A stretch of DNA of 64,000 bases from Paralithodes platypus (taxonomy: Eukaryota > Arthropoda > Malacostraca > Decapoda > Lithodidae): contig CM064485.1 in NCBI GenBank assembly GCA_032716605.1, forward strand, positions 35,785,158 to 35,849,157, given 5' to 3'. The translations under genes were made by a program, and so were the position numbers. This document shows, piece by piece, positions 30,764 to 43,000 of the stretch; the stretch's first letter is position 1; each line of letters begins with the position of its first letter. The notes beneath the pieces are model-generated. The model ran no database searches. It was given only the letters and a program-made list of their open reading frames with translations, and was not told the origin of the DNA.

Positions 30764-31771
30764 GCGGCTGTACGTGTGGAGAGTGAGCAGAGCGAGTTCT
30801 TTGACCTGAATGTTGGTTTGAAACAGGGGTGTGTGATGTCCCCGTGGTTGTTTACTGTATATATGGATGGAGTCATGAAAGAAATACTATCAAGAGCAGT
30901 GGATGTTGGTGTATCGCTGAAAAGGGAGGGACTTGAGTGGAAGCTACCTATACTGCTGTTTGTGGATGATACAGTTCTGATGAGTGATAATGAATGGGAG
31001 TTGCAGGGTCTGGTAAATGAGTTGGAACAGTGTGCGAAAAACGGAATTTGAAGGTAAATGCGGGGAAGAGCAAGGTTATGGTCTTCGAAAGGGTGAAGTC
31101 ACAGAGTGTGAGGTGAAGCTGAACGGTCAGGCTATGGAGATCGTCGACTCTTTTAAGTATCTGGGCAGTGTGTTGAGTAAAGATGAGACTATGGATGAAG
31201 AAGTGCGGGAGAGGGTACAACAGGGGAAGAGGGTTGTAGGAACGCTGAAAGCAGTAACAAGAAATAGGGTGGTCAGTATGGAAGTGAAGAAGTCCTTGCA
31301 TGACAGTGTGGTAATCCCGACACTGACTTACGGAAGCGAAGCATGGACGTTGGTTGAGAGACTCAGACCAAGAGTGAGAGCAGTGGAAATGAATTATTTA
31401 AGAAGTGCGTGCAGAGTTACATGGAGGGATAGACAGACTAATGAGGAAGTAAGAAGGAGGTGTGGTGTGGAGGTAGATGTGCTGGAAAGTGTGAAAAGGA
31501 ACAACTTGAGGTGGTTCGGCCATATGGAACGTATGGAACGCGAGAGAATGACTAAGAGGGTGTACGAGAGCGAGGTGGGGGGACAGAGAGGGAGAGGTAG
31601 ACCGAAAGAGAGGTGGAAGGATGGAGTGAGGAAGTATATGAACGAAGGCGGTGCTGGTTGGGGGGAGGGGCGTCGACTGACTGGGGACAGAGGTGCATGG
31701 GGGCGGTTCGTTCGTGGCCACCCCTTCGGGGATCACGGTGTCCGGCAATAGATAGATAGATAGATAGATAG
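30764..31771 (+). mobile_element. RTE-like LINE, family H, 5'-truncated copy 1
   Basis: Begins inside the reverse transcriptase and ends with the stop codon running straight into a (TAGA)n tail (31749-31770). So short a 3' region with a tetranucleotide tail is typical of RTE-type LINEs, but clade assignment is tentative. Family copies lie at 53.8-56.2 and 61.3-62.4 kb. Confidence 0.85.
30776..31751 (+). pseudogene. Family H ORF2, RT and C-terminal part
   Basis: First frame (30776-31051): FFDLNVGLKQGCVMSPWLF, YMDGVMKEIL and LPILLFVDDTVLM, where the usual FADD is FVDD. A frameshift near 31040 leads to the second frame (to 31751): EVTECEVKLNGQAMEI, FKYLGSVLSKD, VIPTLTYGSEAWTL, NNLRWFGHMERM and GGQRGRGRPKERWKDG, ending HGVRQ-stop. 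The GHMERM and GRPKERW motifs match the C-termini of several animal LINEs. Upstream RT and endonuclease are missing. Confidence 0.85.
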
Positions 31772-32285
31772 GCCAAACAAAGCAATTATTGTCCCCTTAA
31801 TATACCTGGTGACCCTCTAACTAACAGAGATCGGCCACCCTCTGCTGTATTGGTGTCACTGGTGTCAATAGTTTTTATTGACACTGAAATATGTCTATAC
31901 CTACAGTATAATAAAGGTTAATCAATAATAATACAGGATCTAGGCAATAAATTGGATCTAAATTCAGCACGATCAACATGATAATATCATCCCATTGTTT
32001 GATAATTACCGTACCATAATGGCGCCCGAAAACTGAGACTGATTATAATTGGAGGACACAATCAGCGTGATACGGGAGCTGGGGGTGTGGACAGTTAGTC
32101 TGTATTATTATGTAGCCTACATTGGAACCTTAATTAGCTCATCTGACATTTTGTGGGTTGTTAATGTGTCAATTATTGTTGACGGATTTTATTTATTTTT
32201 TGTCTTTTTAATCAGTTTTGAGTTTGTTCACGAGATCCCTTGTAAACTACAAACACAATTACTGCTCCCCAGACCCTCTTCAAGC
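31772..32285. other. Spacer, no gene recognised
   Basis: Unassigned AT-rich DNA. A 79-codon frame at 32049-32288 is hydrophobic by composition but has no start context or homology I can name. Confidence 0.5.
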
Positions 32286-32515
32286 TAAAATATGTTCGTC
32301 CATTTATCTAGTTCCACTTTAAAGTAAATGTTTAAATTTTTCGGTAGAGATATTTCACGGCCGAAAGCCAGCTCATCTTAAATTGCAGGGTTGCTATTGA
32401 TTGCCAGGAAAGAAATCGACACCTGAATGAGGCGAACCAACTTATAATTATTGTCAAGCTAATGGGGTGAAAGTTTCTAAAATCGCCGACCTAATGGGGT
32501 GGAACAAGAGAGGAG
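32286..32515 (-). repeat. Dispersed repeat family E, diverged copy
   Basis: On the minus strand it shows CCCCATTAG, GTGTCGATTTCTTTCCTGGC, AATCAATAGCAACC, GGCTTTCGGCCGTG and ATCTCTACCGAAAAA in family order. More diverged than the copies at 30 kb. Confidence 0.75.
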
Positions 32516-32930
32516 GAGGGACCACCATCGGCTGAGATACAGTTAATGAAGTTGCCAGGATTAGTTAAGAAGAAAAATTGTCTCTCTTATTTGCTTATGG
32601 TCACTTATAATGCCTTTGTATTGTTTTCCATTTGCAGCACCATGCAACATAATGTCCAACAGTATTAGAATATGACAATAGGCCAATATTCCGTTGTGCC
32701 ACAGGTCTAAGCTCAGGTTCCGTATCGCACAATTTCCGCCCTTAATACACTATAAGTTCTTACTTGCATTTGTGAACAGTCGTAACTCCAATAACACTGT
32801 AACAGGTTGCGCCACTATAGTTGCATATTCAGTTATAATAAAATAATTGCAAAGTGCCGGATCTCCATTTATTAAAGTACACACGGTAACAAAATAAAAA
32901 AAAAATAAAAAAATATATAATAATATATAT

Positions 32931-32961
<31 letters not shown>

Positions 32962-33699
32962 CCGGTATATATATATATATATATATATCGGTTCACAGTA
33001 TGCGCGAAACATTGACACCACGGAGCGGACACTGACATATTAGTGGTCGACATACCCCATGTTTGTAGCACTGCTGTTGTTTGAATGTTTACGGTAGGCA
33101 TCGATACAATGTGTACAGTATGGATGTATAAATGCATAATCAGCATATATTAGAAGCTATGCAAATGTAAACGGTTTATTTTCGTCCTTTACATAATCGA
33201 TGAGCAGATCAATTAATAGAGGCCCTCTATGCCACATAGTTTCAACTAATCTATTTCTGGTTTTCGTGTCTTAAGGTCATTGTTTTTTTTTAAAGTTGGC
33301 TTAGTGAATTTGGATTATTTGAATACCTTGATTATCAATGATTGAACTCTGGATCAAACTTTAGAATTAACCAGACTGTAGGACCGAATCATAGAGGCAT
33401 AACCAAAAAGTATAAACAATGACTAGAAGGTAAGTCCCCAATTTAGTTAGAAATAAATACCTGACGAATTTGGTAGTGGGTAGTTGTTTTTAATAAGGCA
33501 CGTCCAAAGTAGCACTAATTTAGAGGTAACATTTTATTTGTACTAGGGAAATGTTTTCGCTTCTTCCAATCAATTCTACTCGGTGAAAATAGTTGTAACT
33601 TTATGAAAAATTATGCAGCACAAACTTGAACACAGCTTTAGTACAACCTATAATATAATGAAACACACCAAAAAGGAATAATTCACTCTACTTCAACAG
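32516..33699. other. Spacer with a palindromic (TA)n tract
   Basis: No gene seen. An A-rich stretch (32890-32915) leads into (TA)n at 32930-32988 that is a perfect palindrome centred on ACCGGT at about 32963. The rest is AT-rich and unassigned. Confidence 0.6.
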
Positions 33700-33896
33700 A
33701 CACGAACACATTTAAACATATATGACTAAAATTAACACGCTCAGTTGCTCTTGAAAGCACTTTAGCGCACAAACACGTTTGAAGGATGGTGGAAACACTT
33801 GACAGAACTTGAACACTCACGAAGTTACTTGATCAACCACGATCACACGTGAATTAACCTTAACACAATTCAACGTTGTTGAACACGCTTTAATTT
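33700..33896. repeat. Degenerate CTTGAACAC-type tandem repeat, left part
   Basis: Short degenerate words such as ACTTGAACAC, CACTTGACAGA, TTGAACACGC and GAAGTTACTTGA recur every 10-25 bp. The same motif continues after the LINE at 35684, so the LINE splits one array. Confidence 0.6.
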
Positions 33897-35643
33897 AAAT
33901 CTCCGACTGGCAATCTTGTAAGTGACCCACGAGGTAAAGCTAACCTTCTTGCGGATATTTTCTCCACCAACTCAACCTTAGATGAAATAAATCAAGATGT
34001 CCCTGTACTTAATTTTAATTCGCCTGAAATTCCCTCACTTAAGATCCACACCAGACATGTCAAAACTATTTTGCAGAATCTTTCAGTAGATAAGGCTCCT
34101 GGTCCAGATGAAATTCCTCCAATATTACTTAAGAATTGCTCCTTGGTGCTCGCTCCTGTATTGGCAAAATGTTTCCGTCTGTGTACTCATACCTCATGCT
34201 TCCCAGTACCCTGGAAAGAAGCAAACATCCATCCAGTTCCTAAAAAAGGTGCCTCTTCAGATCCATCAAACTACAGACCAATAGCTATAACTTCCACTCT
34301 TGGTAAAGTCTTTGAAATTATATTAAATAATCACATAATTAAGCATCTTGAGAATAATACATTAATCAGTGATAGGCAATATGGTTTTAGACGATGTCGA
34401 TCAACTGCAGACATGCTTTGCCTTCTTACGCATCAAATCAACCAAGCTACAGACCAACATGGTGAAACACATACAATAGCACTGGATATATCAAAGGCAT
34501 TTGATAGAGTCTGGCATCAATCCTTATTATCGAAGATGTCACACTACGGCCTTGCATCATTAGTTCCACTAATTTCTTCTTATCTTCATAACATAAAAAT
34601 ACGTGTAATGGTAGATGGCCTTTATTCTCAATTTCACTCAATAAATGCTGGTGTTCCCCAGGGATCAGTTTTGGGCCCAATTATGTTCCTCATTCATATC
34701 AATGATCTCATATCTACCACTCATAATCCAATACATTCCTACGCAGATGACTCAACACTCCACAGTTCCTTCACATTTACCAATTCTTTCACCCAACCCG
34801 ATCTTATAAATTCAAAAATAAACACTGCAATTTCTCTGAACCAGGACCTTTCTAGAATTAATGGATGGGGACAAAAGAATCTAGTTTCCTTTAATGCACA
34901 GAAAACCAAGTACATTCAATTTTCTAACCGACAGAATCTCACTGACTCCCATATATTTTTTAATGATGTAAATATTCCCACTTCCCCTAGTATTGACATT
35001 CTCGGTGTAACATTAACTACTAACTTGAGCTGGACACATTATGTTAGAAGCATTGCTAAGAATGCCTCTAAAAAACTGGGACTCCTGTACAGAGTTCGAG
35101 AATTCTTCACTGACGAGCAGTTGGCCGTGATATATAAAAGTCATGTGCGTTCTCAGATGGATTACTGTACACCTCTGTGGGGTGGAAGTGGAGTGGTTGC
35201 ATTGAGGCAGTTGGACAAAATTCAAAATAAAGCTATTAGATTAATCAATAACCCTGCAATCACACAGGACCTTCCTACATTATCCATACGAAGAAACGTT
35301 GCATCCCTTGCATTATTCTACAGATATTTTCACAGCAATTGTTCCGAGGAACTTGCTTCAATTGTGCCGCCTCTCCACATCTTTCCCCGTAGAACTAGGG
35401 CAGCTGAGAGCGCCCATGAATTTACACTTTCTCCTCCACAATGCAGAACTTCTGCTTATCAGAATTAATTTATCCCCAGAGCTACTACTCTTTGGAATTC
35501 ACTTCCCTCGAATTGCTTTCCACAAACTTACAATCTACAAATGTTTAAATCCAGTTGTTACAAACATTTTATGAATGGAGGATGCCTTTAGGCACATGGA
35601 CCTTTTTGTTTTATCTGTGTTTTTCCTTCCTCCGTTCATTGTC

Positions 35644-35683
<40 letters not shown>
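33897..35683 (+). mobile_element. Jockey-superfamily LINE, family F, 5'-truncated copy 1
   Basis: Begins abruptly at the position equivalent to 50500 in copy 2, in the linker before the RT, and ends in a 3' UTR (35469-35648) and a poly-A tail (35650-35681). Almost identical to copy 2, so recently active. Inserted in a degenerate tandem repeat. Confidence 0.92.
33899..35468 (+). pseudogene. Family F ORF2, RT domain, uninterrupted but 5'-truncated
   Basis: The frame is open from the truncation point through 35468 (first Met at 34071, 465 codons). Motifs: VDKAPGPDEIPP, SNYRPIAITSTLGKVFE, ISDRQYGFRRCRST, ALDISKAFDRVWHQSLLSK, NAGVPQGSVLGPIMF and SYADDSTLHSSF (catalytic YADD), then SPSIDILGVTLTTNLSW, MDYCTPLWGGSGV and LDKIQNKAIRLINNP. 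The RT core is complete. The endonuclease is lost by 5' truncation, so the copy cannot mobilise itself. The end of the frame is a little early relative to family B (no WNSLP motif before the stop, although TTTGGAATTCACTTCCC follows at 35490), suggesting a late frameshift. Confidence 0.88.
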
Positions 35684-35685
<2 letters not shown>

Positions 35686-35890
35686 TGGACGCACCTAAAC
35701 GTACTTGAGCACAGGTGAATGAACCTGAACATACTTGAACATGCTTTGACATAATTGCATATACAAGGGTGTATAATACTTTGGTATACTTGAACATGCT
35801 TAGAAACACTTAATTACACCTGAACTCACTTTATCACATTTGAACACATCTGAACTCACTTGAACAAACCTGTACAGACTCATACATGAA
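35684..35890. repeat. Degenerate CTTGAACAC-type tandem repeat, right part
   Basis: Continues the motif seen at 33700-33896: GTACTTGAGCAC, CATACTTGAACATGC, ATACTTGAACATGCTTAG, CATTTGAACACATC and CACTTGAACAAACC. The period is irregular, about 10-20 bp. Confidence 0.65.
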
Positions 35891-36307
35891 TTAGTGTATA
35901 CTGCGTGAATGGATTTTCTGGACATTTTTGGAAGTGCAATAGTATAATACTGTGGCGAACTATTATGATAAAAATCAAAGTACTGGGATTCACTGGTTAA
36001 TAGTTTCCGTCTCGCTTTCATCATTAGTTCTTTATTGTTTTGATGACTTTGGTTGTACACTACAATTGTTCATTGATGTTCAGGAATACTTAAGCACCAC
36101 CTTATTAAATGCACTAGGCAGAGAGCACGTATTAGAGAACACAAGAGGTCCACCAAACGTGGTTAAGTCAAGTTTTCATAATCCCTTGTATTGCCGCTAA
36201 AATATATTTGCTCTTCGAACAAATTTCCAGAAATCCCCGTCCCCGACTACACCATGGCATGCCTGACCACACCTTCATTTAATAAAGTATCATAATGCAA
36301 CGAACTT
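35891..36307. other. Spacer, no gene recognised
   Basis: Unassigned sequence; no motif-bearing frame. Confidence 0.5.
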
Positions 36308-36385
36308 TTAACCCCTTCAGCACCAGGATGCCTTTTTAACTTGGATTCTAGCTAAAATTAGACGATTTCATACAGTTATAATAAT
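36308..36385. mobile_element. Left end of a P1-family TTAA MITE
   Basis: TTAA followed by CCCCTTCAGCACC, ATTCTAGCTAAAATTAGACG and ATTTCATACAG matches the left terminal repeat of the P1 element at 15562. It stops at the ATT tail of the LINE at 36386. The right end was not found, so it is truncated or the LINE replaced it. Confidence 0.6.
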
Positions 36386-37715
36386 AATAATAATAATTAA
36401 CGGTTTATTCACAAAAGCAGCCCGAAGGCTGAAAATATATAAGGAAGCTGATACATAGTTAAAATTAAAATTAAAATTGACACAGGAGCTAACAGGCTAA
36501 TTTACAATTAAAAAATATGTATATAATTTATTGATTGTTTAAGACCTTAATTATTGAAGGAATGGCGCTGTTCTTGTAGCGGTCAGTCCGTGGTGCTCTT
36601 ATGGGGACAATACGGTTGAAGTGGCGAACAGCGCGTAGAGGAGGAGGGGCGTCGGGCGGTAGTAGGTGCCGGTGTCTGGGGTTGTTTAGTAGTTTGCTGG
36701 CGAACTGCTGAAGGTGTTGTTCGTAGAGGTTAGATATGGCGAGGACGTTAATTAGGTTACATGAATCTTGGTAAGTGGTGTAGTTGGCCCCTAACATTAT
36801 TCTGAGTGCTCTCTTCTGAATTTTTTCTAATTTATTTCTTTGGGTTAAGTTGAAAGAGGATGACCAAACGGGTGAAGCATAGCAGAGTTTGGGTAATATA
36901 AAAGATTTGTATAAAAGTAGCATGTCATCTCTGGGAACCCCTAGTTGTCTCAGGGTGCGTAACATGTGTAGCCGATAAGAAGCACTAGCTATGGTGTTAA
37001 CATGTTTATCCCAGAGTAGTTTTTGCTGAACGAGAACACCAAGTAATTTAGTGGACTGAACTATCTCGAGGGTGTGATTGCCAAGCTTGAGGGTGGGTGG
37101 AGGGATGGGTTTAGAAGCAACATTGAAGTTCATGACAAGTGTTTTGTTTAGGTTAATAATGACATCATTATCTTGTGTCCAGGTCAGTAGGGCATCTAGG
37201 TTGGCTTGGAGAATGCTGTAGTCTGGAGAAGTGTTGCTGATGGAAGAGGCTATTGTGGAATCGTCAACATATTTTCATTTGAGTTCTGCGTCTTGAAGGG
37301 CGTTATTGCTGAGTATTAAATAACCGAGGGGCCCCATTCGTGTCCCTTGAGGCAAACCGCAAGTGAGTGTTTGTGAACTGGAGATACTGCCTAGAAAGCG
37401 GACGGATTGTTGACGGTCGTTGAGGAAATCCGCCAACCAGGAGGTAAGACATTCCCTGAGGTCAAGTTGTAGTGCTTTCTTAATAATTATAATGGTGTGG
37501 TTCACTAGATCGAAGGCTTTTTTGAAATCTATGAATACTGCTGTTACTGACATGTTTCGGCGGTCTAATTTTTTATGAATGAAGTCAAGAAAACTGATGA
37601 GGTAGTGTGAGGTGGATGAGGATTTAATATTTCCATACTGGCACGAGTCTAATTTATTGTATATATCTTTGTAAGCCAATTCAGCTACTTTACAGTTTAG
37701 GAAGGACCTATGTTA
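36386..37715 (-). mobile_element. LINE with YVDD-type RT and ATT tail (family I)
   Basis: The tail is (ATT)n on the coding strand (36387-36405). A 3' UTR of about 120 bp contains a GCCTTCGGGCTGC hairpin-like word. The coding region reads back to about 37715, where it is 5'-truncated within the RT. Distinct from families A-H in sequence. Confidence 0.8.
36528..37700 (-). pseudogene. Family I ORF2, RT to C-terminus, broken
   Basis: 5' frame (37679-37275): LDSCQYGNIKSSSTSHYL, VFIDFKKAFDLVNHTI and LPQGTRMGPLGYLI. A Trp-to-stop change (TGA at about 37275) precedes KYVDDSTIAS, the catalytic box. The C-terminal frame (37133-36528, 201 codons) has IVQSTKLLGVLVQQKLLWD, FILPKLCYASPVWSSSF, LEKIQKRALRIML and a final Arg/Pro-rich stretch. 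About 130 bp between the frames is shifted. Confidence 0.8.
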
Positions 37716-38687
37716 TTAAAGAGGGTTCATTGAGATCATATTAACCATATGTGGCCGCGATAGCCTGAATTCTTACTAAATGCTACTAACCACCTTCATA
37801 CGGCCAGACTCTAGAATCAAGTGATCAAGGGATATCCCACTTATTCCAGTAGACAAACCCGGAAATTTTAGTTGGCCTGGCAACCAACATGGCAGTAAAC
37901 CTCTCTCACCTAAGAGCAATCCAGCCAGATGCATCATAGAAAGGTCACAAGGACTGGTCAAGCATTACACGTTAGGAGTGGGCTCATCGGGGCACTGCAG
38001 CCACATTCCATTTATCTGTCCCCACCGCCTTGAATTCCTCCAATTCCAATCTCTCATAAACTGTAAGCGTTAAATGGTGTTTTTTATAAAGATGTCCAAA
38101 GCCTCTCTTCCCACGCATGAGGTAGCACTAGGGTCCTTAATATTACTGTATGTTAATTGTGTGTGTGTGTAAAGGAGGTCAGGCGGTGTGTTATGGGCTC
38201 TCTCACACATTATAACTGTCTTGATAGCGTAATGAATTCTGCAGTATGGTCGTGAACTGATGGTATGTTCAGTGAGTTGTCATCCGAGTGTCCAAGTGTA
38301 CCTAAGTGTCGGCGTGGTCTTCAAAATTTAGAAATGTTGTTGTGGTGCTGAACGTTGTTGTGTGCCGTCATGGCACAATCGTGTGCCACTTGGCACCGTC
38401 GTTGTACAGCGTAGTTCCTCACGACAAAGGAAGAGTAGTGTGCCAAAGGTTCCACAGACAACAAAGTAATAGACTATCTCGCGGTGCAAGATCCAACACG
38501 GTTGGTATCGGGAATGTGGCAGATTTACTTGGTTCAAGTGTATGAAAAAGTTTCGGTGACAACCAGAATAAGAAAGAAAAAGAAAAAAAGAAAGAAAACA
38601 ATACTCAATTCAGCAAAACACAGTCCTCTTCCTAGTTGAATCGGGAATACAAAAAACTTCTAAAATATTTCTGTATAATTAATTTGA
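37716..38687. other. Spacer, no gene recognised
   Basis: Nothing firm. Frames of 60-79 codons at 38306-38601 overlap each other on both strands and lack motifs. A (GTGT)n run occurs near 38160 and an A/G-rich stretch near 38570-38600. Confidence 0.5.
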
Positions 38688-39120
38688 TTAACCCATTGAA
38701 CCCCAGCGACGCACGTGCTGCGTCGGCCATATATGTAACGCTAAACCTCAGCGCCGCATAGGGTGCGTCACGGTTAATTACTCCGGTCCTATGGCACCTA
38801 TAGGGCTCAGATTTGTATGGGAAATGTGTAAGTATCCCACACAACAATGCCAATGATTGAAAACTCTCAAAGTCCAGCCGCGTGCGTGTGAGCGCGCAAA
38901 AACCTGTTTTTGCATGTTTTTGCCTACCCATTTCCCCATGTTAATTCCGACTTTCGGGCGCCCCGTAGGACCCCTTAATAAGCTAGGGGATCGTTTTTTT
39001 GTGGTTTTTCCTTCATTTCTAACCCATTCCAGGTGTTTTCTGGAAAACAAATTGTTTTTGACAACCTGCTGGTCCTGGAGTGTACATTTATATTATATTG
39101 CCTGGGGCTCCGAGGGTTAA
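38688..39120. mobile_element. TTAA-flanked MITE, family P2, copy b
   Basis: TTAA at 38688-38691 and 39117-39120 flanks 425 bp. The left terminus is CCCATTGAACCCCAGCG and the right, reversed, is CCCTCGGAGCCCCAGGC. The interior has TTAATTACTCCGGTCCTATG, CAGCCGCGTGCGTGTGAG, TTTCCCCATGTTAATTCCG and TTTCGGGCGCCCCGTAGGAC, matching copies a and c. This is the best preserved copy. Confidence 0.87.
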
Positions 39121-39799
<679 letters not shown>

Positions 39800-39990
39800 C
39801 AAAGGAGTACAAAGGAAATCAAGCAACAACAGATCTAGTGACCCTTCTAGGTTGCTTGTCCTCCAAAACACTGAGGATCACGTCTCCAAACAGTGGTTTA
39901 GAGTGGGTAAGGGAACATTGGAAAGGGAATTACTGCCCTGGAACTAATGTCCGTGGCAGGATTAGGAAGTTAGTAGAGGACAGATGGGTT
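39800..39990 (+). repeat. Unclassified dispersed repeat (family K)
   Basis: TACAAAGGAAATCAAGCAAC, CAGATCTAGTGACCCTTC and GGTTGCTTGTCC resemble 17636-17705 (TACAAAGGAAAACAAGCAAC, CAGATATATTGATCCTC, GGCTGCTTATAT). Only the first 60-70 bp are shared within this window. Function and class unknown. Confidence 0.5.
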
Positions 39991-40017
39991 AGTAACTGAG
40001 GGGGGGATAAAATAAAG

Positions 40018-43000
40018 TTATTCATTTACAAACGCAGTCAGTCGCGGGTTTGATGCGAGATATTTGTCTAGGCGGAGTTTAAATGAATCAACGGTGCTGC
40101 AGTCTATAACGTTTCGGGGAAGCCCATTCCACAAGTTGACAACTCGATTGAAGAAGAAATTCTTAGATTCGTGCGAGTTAAAAGATTTACCAATAATTTT
40201 GCAACCGTTTCCCCGTGTGTAATTAGATTGGTCGATAGTGAAGTACTTACTACAGTTCATATTGTCGATGCCTTTGATGATTTTGAACACTTGAATTAAA
40301 TCAGCTCTTAACACCTTACGAGCGGCCTATGCGGTTTATTTATATGTACCGCACAGCGGGGTGTTTTTAGCCAAAATAGGGCTGTTTACGTGATCATTTT
40401 CATGCCTAAATAAGACCCAGAACGTAAAACAAGTACCTATCCCTGAAAGGGCATAAACAGAGCTTTCGAATGACACCATAACGATCCTTGTATGATGGAT
40501 AGTTTTCTTGCAATAACCGTGCAACGCGAGTGCAAAAAGCAGGTAATTCGGTACTTTCGGTACATAATTGAGTATGTAGCGAGTGAGAGAGGGAGGAGGG
40601 AGCTGAGATTTGTGTCAGTAGGTTCGCCGCGGTGGTCTGGAGCAGTCATACGCTCGCTAGTCTCCTGCCACCACTTGTCTCTCTCTCTCAGCCACATTAC
40701 GTGCTGAAATTGCCACTCGACCTATGTCGAGCGCCGCCACATAGTCCAGCTTTTTTTAACTCGACTTATGTTGCTCGCCGCTAATTAAGGGTTAATCTGC
40801 GCTGGGTTAAAGGAAATAGATTTAATTCTCTAAGACGCTCTTCGTATGGTTTGTTCTTTAGGCTAGGTATCATTTTGGTAACTCTACGTTGAACTCGTTC
40901 TAGCTTGTTTATATCTTTTTGGTAATAAGGGCACCAGGATTGAACGCAGTATTCCAGAAGAGGGCGGACTAAGGAATTGTAAAGGGTTAGGATAACTTCT
41001 TTAGATTTATGCTCAAATGACCTGCCTATAAAGCCAATTATTTTGTTTGCCTTCTTAACATCTTCTGAACATTGTTGACTCGGTTTTAGGTTACTCGATA
41101 TTGTTACTCCCAGATCGGTTTCTCTGTTTACATTCTTAAGCTGAGTGCCATTCATCGAATAGTTTGCTTTCTCATTTAAGTATCCGATATGTAGTACTTT
41201 ACATTTATCCGCATTGAAATTAATTTGCCAAATTTGGGCCCAACATGACAATTTATCTAGATTGTGTTGCATATCGTCAACTTATTCTTTTGAGAGTACG
41301 CTATTTGCAATTTTTGAATCGTCAGCAAATGTTGAGATTGTATAGGTTAGACCCTCATCTATGTCGTTGATGTAATATTATTTTTATTAATCTCACCACC
41401 ACACCCCCAATGAAATTAATTAAAGTATATATGATCCAAATAAGAAAGAGAATTGGTCCTAGTACCGATCCCTGGGGTACCCCGCTACTTACATTGGTCC
41501 ATTTAGATGCCTTACCGTTTATGACTACTCTTTGCTTTCTGTTGCTGAGCCAATTTTCTATCCATTTCAACACACTGTCTTGTATTCCAAGCACTTTTAG
41601 TTTTAGCAGTAAACGTTTGTGGGGAACTTTGTCAAAGGCCTTTTGAAAATCAAGGTATATAATATCTACAGATTTACTCTCATCGTAGAGGTTGAGGATA
41701 TCGTGGAAGAAGTCTAAGAGGTTTGTTAAACAGGAACGTTTTTTACGAAAGCCGTGTTGAGTATCTTTAAGTATGTTATTTTCCTCTAAGTGATGTACGA
41801 GTCTGTCTCGTATGACCGTTTCTAGCATTTTACATACAACTGAGGTTAAGCTAATTGGACGATAGTTACTGGGTAGGGATTTGCTGCCTTTTTTGAATAT
41901 CGGTGTTATGTTGGCTAGCTTTCACTGATCAGGCATAGTTCCAGACTGCAAGGATTTATTGAATAGTAATGTCAGTGGTTTGGAGAGCTCATCCTTAGCT
42001 TCCTTTAGAACTCTAGGCGAGATTGTATCAGGTCCAGGCGTTTTATTTACCTTGAGTTTATCTAAACAATTCAATACTTCTCTCTCTGTAACGGTGATAT
42101 TGCTTAGAACATCTGAATTATCAATCTGAATCGGCGATGGTGTAGGGATATCACTGAGGTCTTCTGTTGTAAAAACTGATGCAAAGAAGGTATTGAGGGC
42201 ATTACTCATTTGTACTTCGTCTTTGGTGTATTCTCCATTTTCATCGACTAACGGTCCAACAGTTGAAGTAACTACTTTTTTCTTTCTGATATAACTATAG
42301 AATTCTTTCGGGTTTGTTTTACTTTGATTCGCAATATGTAACTCTAAGGTCTTTTTACTTTGCTTAATTAACTTTTTGGCTTTGCGTCGTAGCCCTACAA
42401 ATTTCACCCGTTCTTCGTCATTTTGTGAGGATTTTAATCTATCATTAGCAAACTTTTTAGCAAGCAGGCAGTTTGAAATATCTTTATTCCACCATTTGGG
42501 CTTATTATTATGGCCTGGACGCCGTATTTTCGATGGTATGCAGTCTTGCACTGCTTTTAGGTAAGTGGTTTCGAATAACTTCCAAGATGTATTTATGTCG
42601 TTATTGTTCATTAAAAAGCTCCAGTCAGTTTCTTTAAACATAGCTCTAAGTTTATGGAAGTTTGCTTTCTTGAAATTAGGGACTTTTTCGATGCTACTAT
42701 TTGGTTCGTTACTAGTAAACTTTAAAGTGAAAGTTATCGTACGATGGTCGCTGTTACTGAATTCATCAGCAACATTCAAATTCTCTATCAATTCTTCTTT
42801 TGTTGCAAGTACAATGTCAAGAACGATATTACCACGGGTCGGCATTCGAACAAATTGATAAAGCGAACTCTCTTGCAAGTTCGTATACAAGTCATGTCCG
42901 GAGTGTAAAGTAAGAGTATCGCCCCACATGGTCACAGGTAAATTTAAGTCGCCAAAAATAACGGTATCTTGTGAGTTACTTACATCTACAATTTGTTCGT

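Noticed and set aside
32049..32288. 79-codon hydrophobic frame as a small secreted or membrane gene
   Set aside because: No homology, no conserved motif and AT-rich composition; such frames are expected by chance.
38306..38601. Overlapping 60-79-codon frames on both strands
   Set aside because: Mutually overlapping, no motif, no splice or promoter evidence.
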